This document shows positions 1-6,291 of a DNA stretch of 6,311 bases, one piece after another. The number at the start of each line of letters is the position of its first letter. The stretch's first letter is position 1. A program made the translations under genes and the position numbers. The notes under the pieces are model-generated. The model was not told where the DNA came from. It worked only from the letters and a program-made list of their open reading frames with translations, and did not search any database. The DNA is from an uncultured Prevotella sp. GTDB lineage: Bacteria; Bacteroidota; Bacteroidia; Bacteroidales; Bacteroidaceae. The stretch lies in NCBI GenBank assembly GCA_905373605.1, contig CAJPTO010000183.1, positions 1 through 6,311 on the forward strand. The letters are read 5' to 3'.

Positions 1-1
1 A

Positions 2-1021
2 CGGCATTGTATCGGGGTTGAGATACATGGCGCGACGCACGTCTGTAGCGGGGATGGAGTCGTACAATTGCTTGGACATTGCGCAAGGGTAGTTTCGCGC
101 CATGGTGGCATTTGAGTTGCTAGCCTGGTGGGCAAAGAATGCATAAAAGTACAGTTGCTCTTGCTCGCTAGAGAAAACACTCCATATCCATTCACGGTTA
201 GGTTTGTTAAACCCTCCGTCTACATAGTCTGCATTGGTCATCAGGTTGTATTTTGTGCGTACAGCGGCAGCATGGTCTGCTGCTGTCTGCCAGTCTTCGC
301 GTGTTAGTGCGGCACGCGCATAGATGGCATGCGCCACATCAGCGTTAACGGCATAGTTTTCTCCCTTTGCCCTGTTCTTGCCAGATGAAGAGTAGTTGGC
401 CAAGGCTTCGTCTAGGTCGGCGTAAATGCGGGCATAGGTTTCGGCCAGCGTAGAAGCAGTCATGTTTCCCGTACTCTCGTCGAGCCTAAGTACCACACCG
501 CGGCTTGAGCCATTGTTGCTGTCGGTCCAGCGTTTCGAATAAAGCTGGCTTAGGCGGAAGAAACAATAGGCACGGAATGTCAGTGCCTGCGCTTTTAAGA
601 ATTGTTTCTCGGCCACTGTCCCTGTCGCAGCGTCCACATTGTTGATAATCGCGTTGGCGTTACCCAATATCTTATAGTAGTAGTACCAGGGGTAATAGTC
701 GTACAAGCTGGTGGAGTTCTCCGCAAAGTCGAGGTTTGTCAATCGCGCCCATCCTGTGAGATTGCACTTTTGGAAGTCGTTGCCGTGATAATTTCCGTAG
801 TAAGTAAGTATTGTTCCCTCACCGTTAAAGCCTTGTTCGCTGAGGTATTGCGTACTCATCATTTTGCTGAGGCCGTTTACAGCCATCGCGATGTTGGCCG
901 TGTTTGAGAGTATCAATCGCTTTTCGACATTATCGCTGTGTGTGTCGAGGTAGTTGTCGCTGCATGCGCCTAAAGTTAGCACGGACAACAGGGCGCATAT
1001 ATATAATACTGTATGTTTCAT
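2..1021 (-). CDS. SusD/RagB-like surface glycan-binding lipoprotein, 3' part beyond the window
   Basis: An open frame of 340 codons runs from the ATG at 1021-1019 off the left edge without a stop, so roughly 60-65% of a usual 500-600 residue SusD is visible. The N-terminus is a lipoprotein signal: MKH, a hydrophobic stretch, then the lipobox LTLGAC with the lipidated Cys at residue 20, followed by SDNYLD, typical of SusD proteins. The region at about residues 105-165 (YPWYYYYKILGNANAIIN, then FLKAQALTFRAYCFFRLSQLY) is the characteristic TPR-like core of the family. Helical TPR-like sequence continues at 190-260, and FNKPNREWIWSVFSS at about 271-285 matches the conserved block before the ligand-binding half. 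By family knowledge, SusD sits on the outer face of the outer membrane as the lid of the SusC barrel and captures the substrate. It starts 32 bp after the SusC-like gene and is surely co-transcribed with it. There is no Shine-Dalgarno sequence. The substrate cannot be deduced. Confidence 0.95.
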   Translation of the reverse strand, partial: MKHTVLYICALLSVLTLGACSDNYLDTHSDNVEKRLILSNTANIAMAVNGLSKMMSTQYLSEQGFNGEGTILTYYGNYHGNDFQKCNLTGWARLTNLDFAENSTSLYDYYPWYYYYKILGNANAIINNVDAATGTVAEKQFLKAQALTFRAYCFFRLSQLYSKRWTDSNNGSSRGVVLRLDESTGNMTASTLAETYARIYADLDEALANYSSSGKNRAKGENYAVNADVAHAIYARAALTREDWQTAADHAAAVRTKYNLMTNADYVDGGFNKPNREWIWSVFSSEQEQLYFYAFFAHQASNSNATMARNYPCAMSKQLYDSIPATDVRRAMYLNPDTMP

Positions 1022-1031
1022 AACAATTGTT
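1022..1031. repeat. 10-bp palindrome abutting the susD-like start codon
   Basis: AACAATTGTT is a perfect palindrome lying directly against the susD-like ATG, in the 32-bp gap after the SusC-like stop codon. It is A/T-rich and has no loop, so an RNA hairpin would be weak. It occupies the translation-initiation region and could affect how much SusD is made relative to SusC, or it could be chance. No function is assigned. Confidence 0.4.
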
Positions 1032-1053
1032 TGCTATTGAGTGGAAATAAGAA

Positions 1054-4000
1054 TTAGAACTTAACGTCTAGCCCCACGATGAAAACGCGCGGCGTTACGG
1101 CGTAGTTGCCTTGCGAACCACTGAACGACTGCTGTGGGTTAAGTCCTCGGCGAGCAGAAAGCGAGAAGAGGTTTTCGGCAGAAAGACTTAAACGCACGTC
1201 ATCTAGCTCGATAATGCGCACCCAACGCTTGGGCAACTGGTAGCTCAGGTTGATGTTCTTGCACACGAAGTAGCTGCCGTTGACAATCCATCGCGATGAA
1301 GTGGCGTTGTTTTCGTCACTGGTTTTGCTGTTTATCTGTGGAATGCCGTCGCGCCAGATGCGGTCTGCCGATGTTGTTGTCATTCCTTCGGGTGCGCTAC
1401 GCCACGAGTTGAGAATGTCGGCACTATAATTGCTGGGGTTCGTGCCCGTAGTCATCAGCGACCTGTATGTGCTGTCGTACACCTTTCCGCCCAAAGCGTA
1501 GGTGAACATGGCCGAAAGGGTTATGCCTTTCCACTTTGCCGTGGTGGTGAAGCTGCCGTACACCTTGGGTATCGACGAGCCATGGAACTCGCGAAGCGCG
1601 TAGGTGTTCTTGTTGACGTAGTATTCGCCGTTAATCTCGGTTACGTCAGCGGTGATGTCTGTGCCGTTGGCGTTGCCCACCACGGTGCCATCTGCGCGTT
1701 TGTAGCAATAGTTGTCGGTGTTAATCTTATAGAGTGAGTTGCCCGTAAGTTGGTCTACACCCACATAAGTGTAGGTGAAGAACTCATAGCGGCTGCGTCC
1801 TTCCACGATTTTGTAAATGCCCGAGAGAATGCCATCCTTGTTTTGTTCGGGCAACGAGATAACCTTGTTCTTCACAAACGATGCATTTGTGGCGAAGTTC
1901 ACCGTCCAATCTTTGTTCTTGTAGATGTCCACATCGGTGTTAATCTCGAAGCCTTGGTTCTGTATCGTACCCAAGTTGCGTGTGATGGATGGTGAAGCCG
2001 AGCCAGAATCTGTGCCTCCAGCCGACTGGGGCAGATACACATCGAAGAGCAAGTCGCGGTTTCGGCGGTTGAAATATTCCACGCTGAGGTTCCATCTGTC
2101 GAACAAGCGCGCGTCTACACCCACGCCAAACGATGCTCCCGTTTCCCATTTCAGGTCTTCGTTGCCAATCTGTGCCAAGTAGTATGCTCCCTTACTGTTG
2201 TTGCGGTTGGCAGCATAGAGCGTGAGATAAGAATAAAGGCCCGAGCCGGCATCGTTGCCCACAAGGCCATAGTCGGCGCGGAGCTTAAGACTGTTCACCC
2301 ATTTGATGGATTTCATGAAGTCTTCGCGCGACATCATCCAGCTTGCGCCCACGCTACCAAAGTTTCCCCAGCGCGACTTACGTGAGAAACGCGAAGAACC
2401 ATCGCGGCGGAACGATACCTCACCCGTATACTTGTCGTCGTAATTATAGCGTACGCGCCCGAGATAGCTTTCGGTGGCATAGTCTTCTTCATAACCATTG
2501 ATTGTCCCAACAGTGCCGAAGTTATCGAAATTGGTGCTTCCTGGAACTTTTACGTTCGACTTGGCGGCAGATGTATATTTGTGATACCAGTAATAGTTTT
2601 CATGTCCCAGCAATGCGCTGATGGTGTGCTTGCCGAAGTCGCGGTTCCAATTGAGTTGTTGCTGGAAAGTATATTCCCTGTAGCGGCCAATGTATTCGTT
2701 GGCGCGGCCATTGTTTCCCTTACCATTTCCAATCACTGGATTGTCGTAAGTGTTGCGGATGTTGTTGCGCATGCTTGTTTGCCCCTTTAGTGAGAGGGTG
2801 AAATGCTCAAGGAACTTAAAGTCGGTGTAGAATGTTGCGTCAAGGGTGTTGCGCACTATCCTATCCTTGTCCAATTCGTTTTCCCAAGCCACATGGCGGT
2901 CGGCATATTGGTTGCGAGTAAGAATCGTTTGGCCGGCATCATTGGTATAGCTGCCAGAATCGTATTGTTGGTTGCCAAGCGCATCAGGCCTGTACGAGCC
3001 ATCTGCATTGTGCAAATGCACAGGATAGATGGGTGCAATGTAACGGCTATACATGAAAGGATTTTTGAAACTGGCCGAACTATTGTCGCCAAAGTTGCTC
3101 TTTTGGTAGCTTCCGTTGATGCTAAAGCCCGTATTAAACCATTTTTTGGGTCGCAGGTTCATGTTGGCGCGCCCAGTTAGTCGCTTAAAGTCGGAGCCTA
3201 CGATGTAGCCGTTCTCCTTTAAGTAGCCCACAGAGAAGTAATAATCGCTCTTTTCGCTGGCGGCGTTTGCGCTAAGGCTGTACTCTTGGCGTGAGCCGCG
3301 GCGTATGGTAGCGTCGTACCAGTCGAGGTCTTCAGCATATCCTGGCAATATTTGTGCATCGGCAACAAGGTTTCCGTTGCTGTCGAAGAGGGCGTCGTCG
3401 GCCTTATTGAAGATGTTGAGGTACAAAGTTTCGCTGATGAGGTTCTTTGTGGCGTACTCGCCGGCCACCTCGGCCGTTTCGCCCTTGTCTGTCATGCGCG
3501 AGTTGCGCAGGTTAAGCCAGCTCACCTCCATAAATTCGCGTGGGTTGAGCAGTCGATATTCGGGTATGCCTCGCGTGTATGTTCCTTGGCTTATGCGCAG
3601 GTTCACGGCCAGCTTGTTGCTCTTGCCTTTCTTGGTGGTGATAAGTATCACGCCATTAGAAGCACGGTTGCCGTAGAGTGCACTCGAAGCGGCATCCTTT
3701 AGCACTGTCATGCTCTCGATGTCGGCAGGGTTCAGCTCAAAGACATTGCCCGAGAAAGGCACGCCGTCTAGCACATAGAGAGGCGAACTGCTGCCGTTAA
3801 CGGTTCCAAAACCACGGATGCGCACGTCGGGATTGCTGCCGGGCTGGCCGTAAGTGCTGTTGATTTGCACGCCAGACGTTGTTCCTTCCAGGGCCGATGT
3901 GACACTCGACACGGGACGGAGCTCTATATGCTCGGTGCCCACCTGCGAAACGGCACCCGTAAGGGTGGATTTCTTTGCCGAACCATAGGCCATCTGCACC

Positions 4001-4314
4001 ACAACCTCGTCTAGAGAGCGTGCGTCTGGCTCAAGATAGATGTTCATTTCGGGCTTGATAGCCACCGTTTGGCTCTTCATTCCCACATACGACACCACAA
4101 CGGTGCGGGCCGATGTGGGTACATTGGTGAGCGTGAACTTGCCGTTGATGTCTGTTGCTGCACCAATCTTGGTGCCGCTTGCCATCACCGTGGCACCCAA
4201 AACGGGTTCGCGGTCGTCGGCCGTGTAGACATAACCTGTGATTGTTTGTTGTGCAAATGCACTTAGCGTGCAGATAGCCATGAGGACTATCAGCAATACA
4301 CGTCGTTCTTTCAT
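1054..4314 (-). CDS. SusC/RagA-like TonB-dependent outer-membrane transporter
   Basis: The gene encodes 1086 residues from the chosen ATG at 4314-4312. An in-frame ATG at 4350 would add MYIFLFQFIPDR ahead of a textbook signal peptide, so the inner start is preferred: MKERR, a hydrophobic stretch, and signal peptidase I cleavage after AFA (residue 21). Residues 25-98 form a CarboxypepD_reg-like Ig fold (TITGYV, PVLGATV, TDINGKF, SYVGM). LDEVVVQMAYG at 101-111 is the TonB-box region. The plug covers about 113-230 with VRIRGFG (164-170), PLYVLDGVP (178-186) and LKDAASSALYGNRASNG (205-221). The remaining ~855 residues are the beta barrel, ending in the outer-membrane C-terminal signature GLDVKF. 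No STN domain precedes the Ig domain, which argues against anti-sigma signalling through this protein. By family knowledge it imports glycans or peptides using TonB/ExbBD energy together with its SusD partner, here 32 bp downstream. Length and motifs are normal and I see no frameshift. Confidence 0.97.
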   Translation of the reverse strand: MKERRVLLIVLMAICTLSAFAQQTITGYVYTADDREPVLGATVMASGTKIGAATDINGKFTLTNVPTSARTVVVSYVGMKSQTVAIKPEMNIYLEPDARSLDEVVVQMAYGSAKKSTLTGAVSQVGTEHIELRPVSSVTSALEGTTSGVQINSTYGQPGSNPDVRIRGFGTVNGSSSPLYVLDGVPFSGNVFELNPADIESMTVLKDAASSALYGNRASNGVILITTKKGKSNKLAVNLRISQGTYTRGIPEYRLLNPREFMEVSWLNLRNSRMTDKGETAEVAGEYATKNLISETLYLNIFNKADDALFDSNGNLVADAQILPGYAEDLDWYDATIRRGSRQEYSLSANAASEKSDYYFSVGYLKENGYIVGSDFKRLTGRANMNLRPKKWFNTGFSINGSYQKSNFGDNSSASFKNPFMYSRYIAPIYPVHLHNADGSYRPDALGNQQYDSGSYTNDAGQTILTRNQYADRHVAWENELDKDRIVRNTLDATFYTDFKFLEHFTLSLKGQTSMRNNIRNTYDNPVIGNGKGNNGRANEYIGRYREYTFQQQLNWNRDFGKHTISALLGHENYYWYHKYTSAAKSNVKVPGSTNFDNFGTVGTINGYEEDYATESYLGRVRYNYDDKYTGEVSFRRDGSSRFSRKSRWGNFGSVGASWMMSREDFMKSIKWVNSLKLRADYGLVGNDAGSGLYSYLTLYAANRNNSKGAYYLAQIGNEDLKWETGASFGVGVDARLFDRWNLSVEYFNRRNRDLLFDVYLPQSAGGTDSGSASPSITRNLGTIQNQGFEINTDVDIYKNKDWTVNFATNASFVKNKVISLPEQNKDGILSGIYKIVEGRSRYEFFTYTYVGVDQLTGNSLYKINTDNYCYKRADGTVVGNANGTDITADVTEINGEYYVNKNTYALREFHGSSIPKVYGSFTTTAKWKGITLSAMFTYALGGKVYDSTYRSLMTTGTNPSNYSADILNSWRSAPEGMTTTSADRIWRDGIPQINSKTSDENNATSSRWIVNGSYFVCKNINLSYQLPKRWVRIIELDDVRLSLSAENLFSLSARRGLNPQQSFSGSQGNYAVTPRVFIVGLDVKF

Positions 4315-4319
4315 GCGGT

Positions 4320-4339
4320 CTGGAATAAACTGGAATAAA
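4320..4339 (-). repeat. Tandem duplication of a 10-mer just upstream of the SusC-like start
   Basis: Two exact head-to-tail copies of CTGGAATAAA (plus strand; TTTATTCCAG as read on the transcript) fill the window from about 6 to 25 nt upstream of the ATG at 4314. That is the translation-initiation region, and no Shine-Dalgarno sequence is present. The duplication could be a slippage product or a binding site for a protein or RNA. Gain or loss of one copy would move everything upstream by 10 nt relative to the start codon. Confidence 0.6.
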
Positions 4340-4378
4340 AATATGTACATAAGATAAGAATGCTAAAACCGATTGTCT

Positions 4379-4392
4379 ACCGCTTGGGCGGT
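4379..4392 (-). promoter_or_regulatory. Hairpin in the SusC-like leader
   Basis: The transcript reads ACCGC, loop CCAA, GCGGT: a perfect G/C-rich 5-bp stem about 65 nt before the start codon. There is no following U-tract, so it is not an intrinsic terminator. It may be a structural element of the leader. Confidence 0.4.
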
Positions 4393-4526
4393 GTTCGCTC
4401 TTATATAATGCCATCATCAAGCTTAAAATCACCAGCTCTCATGCTGTTTGGTAGCGTGATTTGTTGTTCTTGATAATGCTTATAATTTTTTGTATCTGCC
4501 TGCACCTGTGGCGCAGAAGTATTTTG

Positions 4527-4534
4527 CAAAGATA
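4527..4534 (-). promoter_or_regulatory. Candidate Bacteroidota -7 element for the SusC/SusD-like operon
   Basis: On the minus strand the octamer TATCTTTG, followed by CA, is a perfect match to the Bacteroidota -7 consensus TAnnTTTG used by the primary sigma factor. It lies about 213 bp upstream of the chosen SusC-like start. The partner -33 element (TTTG or TTG, 19-21 bp upstream) is poor, with no clear match. The same octamer precedes the kinase-like gene. No better match occurs closer to the start codon; TAAGCTTG near 4418-4425 has one mismatch. Confidence 0.5.
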
Positions 4535-4747
4535 TGAAAAATACGGCGAAATGGTTGTAATTTGCTTGTGTTATTTTAGAAATATCAGCATAAAACCAAT
4601 AAGTTGGCAGATTTGTTACCTTGGCCGGGCCTTGTCTGTGAGGATTGGAATGTGGCATCTGCTTTGACATTTGCCTGCAAAGGGAAGTGGAAACGCCATT
4701 GCATGCTGTGGCCAAACGCCCATGAGGAGTAATATGAAGCATCGTAT
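4535..4747. other. Intergenic DNA between the heptamer array and the SusC-like promoter, no gene seen
   Basis: Short open frames on both strands here have no recognisable protein character. A near-palindrome TTTGCCTGCAAA lies at 4670-4681 and GGCCGGGCC at 4623-4631, but neither is followed by a T-run in either direction, so I find no convincing terminator for the kinase-like gene. Confidence 0.5.
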
Positions 4748-4880
4748 TTCTACTTATTACTTACTACTTCCTCGCTACTCCTTACCACTTTCTCCTTTCT
4801 ACTTCCTTCATACTCCCTACTCCTTACTCCTTCCTACTTACTCCCTTCTACTTGCTCCTTTCCACTTCCTCCCACGCCCT
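4748..4880. repeat. Degenerate heptanucleotide tandem repeat, pyrimidine-rich on the plus strand
   Basis: Nineteen consecutive 7-bp units can be laid end to end without a gap. The best are TACTCCT (4776-4782, 4818-4824, 4825-4831), TACTCCC (4811-4817, 4839-4845) and TTCTACT (4748-4754, 4797-4803, 4846-4852); the unit at 4874-4880 is weak. Position 1 is T in 18 of 19 units and position 4 is almost always T. Because 21 bp is three units, the plus strand reads as a YSLLLP-like heptapeptide repeat, which is an artefact. On the minus strand, the sense of the flanking genes, the units read AGGAGTA or AGTAGAA and form a purine-rich 3' region touching the stop codon of the kinase-like gene. It looks like an aged slippage-derived array. 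Function is unknown. Confidence 0.85.
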
Positions 4881-5740
4881 TACGCCTGCCCCGTTTTCTT
4901 GGCGCGGCGGTTGTGATAGCTCACAAGTCCGGGTATGATGTCGGTTTCGATGCGAGTGGGTTTGAAGTTGAACTCAACACAAACCTGTCTCAACAAGTGA
5001 TCCCACGTGGTGGCAACCTTCCCCATGAAGTAAACGGGCTGCGACTGGAAGTCGTATTGTATGAGGTTGCGGCGAACGAAACTGCGGAAACTCTCGGCAA
5101 CAAGCTCGCGAACGTAGGGGTGGCTGGGCCTTTCGGCCAAGAAATTGCTCACCGTGGCGAGGTAATAGTGGGGCAAGGGGTCGTTGTACACCTTCTCCAT
5201 CATCTCTGAAGGGGTGGTGTTGTTCTTATAAAGGAAGTCCACCACAAGCTCTTCGGGGGCCAATCGCTTGAGCACATCCGATAGGAAAGCCTTTCCCATG
5301 GCCGACCCGCTGCCCTCATCGCCCAGGATGAAGCCTCCGGGGTGCACGTTTTTCACGATTTCTTCGCCATTGTAAAAGCAAGAGTTGCTGCCCGTGTCCA
5401 GAATGCAAGCAATGCCAGGCTTGTCCAGACACATGCCACGAGCGGCAGCCAGCAAGTCGCTTTCAACGAAAGTGGGGGTCTTAAACTGCGAGATGATGGA
5501 CGTGCTAACCACTTTCTTCTTCGATTCGTTGCTGCAACCCGCACCATAATAATATATCTTGTGCAGTTTGCGGTGGAAATATTCCTCGGGCAGCCCCAAC
5601 CTAACGCTGCGGCTAATCTCCTTTCGCGTTTGGAAATAGGGGTTGAGGCCTTCCGTACGGGCCTTTTCCACAATCTTACCGTCTTCGACGAACACCCAAT
5701 CGGTGTGTCGCGAACCGCTTACAACAATCAATGTCAACAT
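4880..5740 (-). CDS. BadF/BadG/BcrA/BcrD-type ASKHA ATPase, N-acetylglucosamine-kinase-like, with altered phosphate-1 motif
   Basis: The protein has 286 residues, normal for the Bacteroidales family often annotated as N-acetylglucosamine kinase or BadF/BadG ATPase. It has no signal peptide or membrane segment, so it should be cytoplasmic. The start is fixed: an in-frame TAG lies two codons upstream of the ATG. Family landmarks are NPYFQ (33-37), YYYGAGC (63-69), SDLLAAARG (94-102) with Asp95 at the place of the catalytic Asp of NAGK-type kinases, DTGSNSCFY (115-123, phosphate-2), GGFILGDEGSG (135-145) and MGKVA (239-243, adenosine region). The N-terminal phosphate-1 motif is unusual: VVSGSRHTDW (6-15) where relatives as I recall them have ADSGSTKTDW. 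The Asp that normally helps hold Mg-ATP is Val7, and Thr-Lys is Arg-His. It may be a weakened, specialised or non-catalytic member. The substrate is unproven; an N-acetylated amino sugar from cell-wall or host glycan is the family-based guess. It appears to be transcribed from its own promoter. Confidence 0.9.
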   Translation of the reverse strand: MLTLIVVSGSRHTDWVFVEDGKIVEKARTEGLNPYFQTRKEISRSVRLGLPEEYFHRKLHKIYYYGAGCSNESKKKVVSTSIISQFKTPTFVESDLLAAARGMCLDKPGIACILDTGSNSCFYNGEEIVKNVHPGGFILGDEGSGSAMGKAFLSDVLKRLAPEELVVDFLYKNNTTPSEMMEKVYNDPLPHYYLATVSNFLAERPSHPYVRELVAESFRSFVRRNLIQYDFQSQPVYFMGKVATTWDHLLRQVCVEFNFKPTRIETDIIPGLVSYHNRRAKKTGQA

Positions 5741-5765
5741 ATCTTTCTAGTCGTATAAAGGTTTA

Positions 5766-5777
5766 TAGGCATGCCTA
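5766..5777 (-). promoter_or_regulatory. 12-bp perfect palindrome in the kinase-like leader
   Basis: TAGGCATGCCTA is its own reverse complement and lies 26 bp upstream of the kinase-like start, downstream of the predicted transcription start. It could be a dimeric regulator's operator or a small RNA stem. No regulator gene is visible nearby. Confidence 0.45.
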
Positions 5778-5791
5778 CGGCACGTTTCTTT

Positions 5792-5807
5792 GCCAATTAT
5801 GATTGGC
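5792..5807 (-). promoter_or_regulatory. Inverted repeat just downstream of the kinase-like promoter
   Basis: GCCAAT and ATTGGC form perfect 6-bp arms around a 4-base spacer. The dyad starts roughly 15 nt after the inferred transcription start, a typical place for a repressor operator. As RNA it could also form a hairpin, but no T-run follows in the right sense for a terminator. Confidence 0.45.
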
Positions 5808-5827
5808 TTTATTAGGTTTTGTATGCA

Positions 5828-5835
5828 CAAAGATA
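5828..5835 (-). promoter_or_regulatory. Candidate Bacteroidota -7 element for the kinase-like gene
   Basis: The minus strand reads TATCTTTG, a perfect TAnnTTTG match, 87 bp upstream of the ATG at 5740. It is identical in all eight bases to the candidate before the SusC-like gene. As there, no good -33 TTTG is found at 19-21 bp. The inferred start lies near 5821-5825, giving a leader of about 80 nt. Confidence 0.5.
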
Positions 5836-6164
5836 CGTTTTTATTTCCACCGCACCATCTTTTTTGTGTGAAAAAGTGCGCGCTTTGTTGAAAGAGTTGC
5901 TGGGCTTGATGTGCTTGGGGTGTGAATGCGGGGTTGGCGATGGGGCTTTTCTCTGCGATGTGCCAGATATTTTTTGGGGAGCGAATTGGCATTGGACATT
6001 TCGCCGTGCCCTTCTTTTGGCCGCAAGTGCCATGCGGTTGTTTCATTCGGAAAGTGATGCGCGTGCCAAGAATGCCAGATGAGATGCGCATTATTTCATC
6101 ATGTCGCAACATGCTGTGTGGCTTGCGCGTCACCAATTGCTGCGCTGTAGCTGTGCATAAGGAG

Positions 6165-6178
6165 GGAAGGGGGCTTCC
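6165..6178. repeat. Small inverted repeat with GGGG loop
   Basis: GGAAG and CTTCC are perfect 5-bp arms around GGGG. On the plus strand a TTTTT run begins 9 bases later (6187-6191), which makes it a weak candidate for a plus-strand terminator, but the gap is too long and no plus-strand gene is seen upstream. Confidence 0.25.
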
Positions 6179-6291
6179 TAACTGGCATTTTTCCCTACCC
6201 CACTTCGCAAGAAAGCCATCAGGCTACACCATGAACAACCCACCTAACACAAAGGCATACCAACCCTAAGTTAAACACATGAAAGGTGTCT

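Larger units (their letters stand above)
4315..4524 (-). promoter_or_regulatory. Long 5' leader of the SusC-like gene with hairpins
   Basis: If transcription starts a few bases after the TATCTTTG element, the transcript has a leader of about 205-210 nt, long for a plain initiation region. It contains a hairpin near its 5' end (TCTGC at 4495-4499 with GCAGA at 4513-4517), a perfect 5-bp stem with a 4-base loop at 4379-4392 (ACCGC, TTGG, GCGGT on the plus strand), and the tandem 10-mer next to the start codon. On the transcript a further CGGT just after the second hairpin could compete with its 3' arm, so alternative folds are possible. No known riboswitch class is recognised. The transcription start is inferred, not seen. 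Confidence 0.4.

Noticed and set aside
2803..3180. Plus-strand open frame of 125 codons, and others antisense to the transporter gene
   Set aside because: They are shadows of the complete SusC-like reading frame, whose motifs are clear and continuous.
4315..4350. N-terminal extension of the SusC-like protein from the ATG at 4350
   Set aside because: It would put 12 residues before a complete type I signal peptide and would translate the tandem 10-mer. The ATG at 4314 gives a normal start MKERR.
4670..4681. TTTGCCTGCAAA as a terminator stem for the kinase-like gene
   Set aside because: The loop would be two bases or the stem only four pairs, and no T-run follows on either strand.
4401..4742. 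Minus-strand open frame of 113 codons upstream of the SusC-like gene
   Set aside because: It covers the candidate promoter and the leader hairpin region, lacks domain features, and its predicted sequence looks like translated intergenic DNA.
4671..4916. Plus-strand open frame with YSLLLP-like heptapeptide repeats
   Set aside because: The peptide repeat is produced by translating the 7-bp DNA array, whose period of three units is 21 bp. The frame also runs into the 3' end of the kinase-like gene on the other strand.
5747..6136. A 129-codon minus-strand open frame in the same frame as the kinase-like gene, separated from it only by TAG and two codons
   Set aside because: The product is rich in Gln, His, Lys and Pro without any domain, and the frame runs through the predicted kinase promoter and dyads. 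Shared frame has a one-in-three chance. There is no sign of stop readthrough in this organism.
5922..6269. Plus-strand open frame of 115 codons
   Set aside because: It overlaps the minus-strand open frame antisense, has no convincing start context and no family resemblance. It is probably a by-product of base composition.
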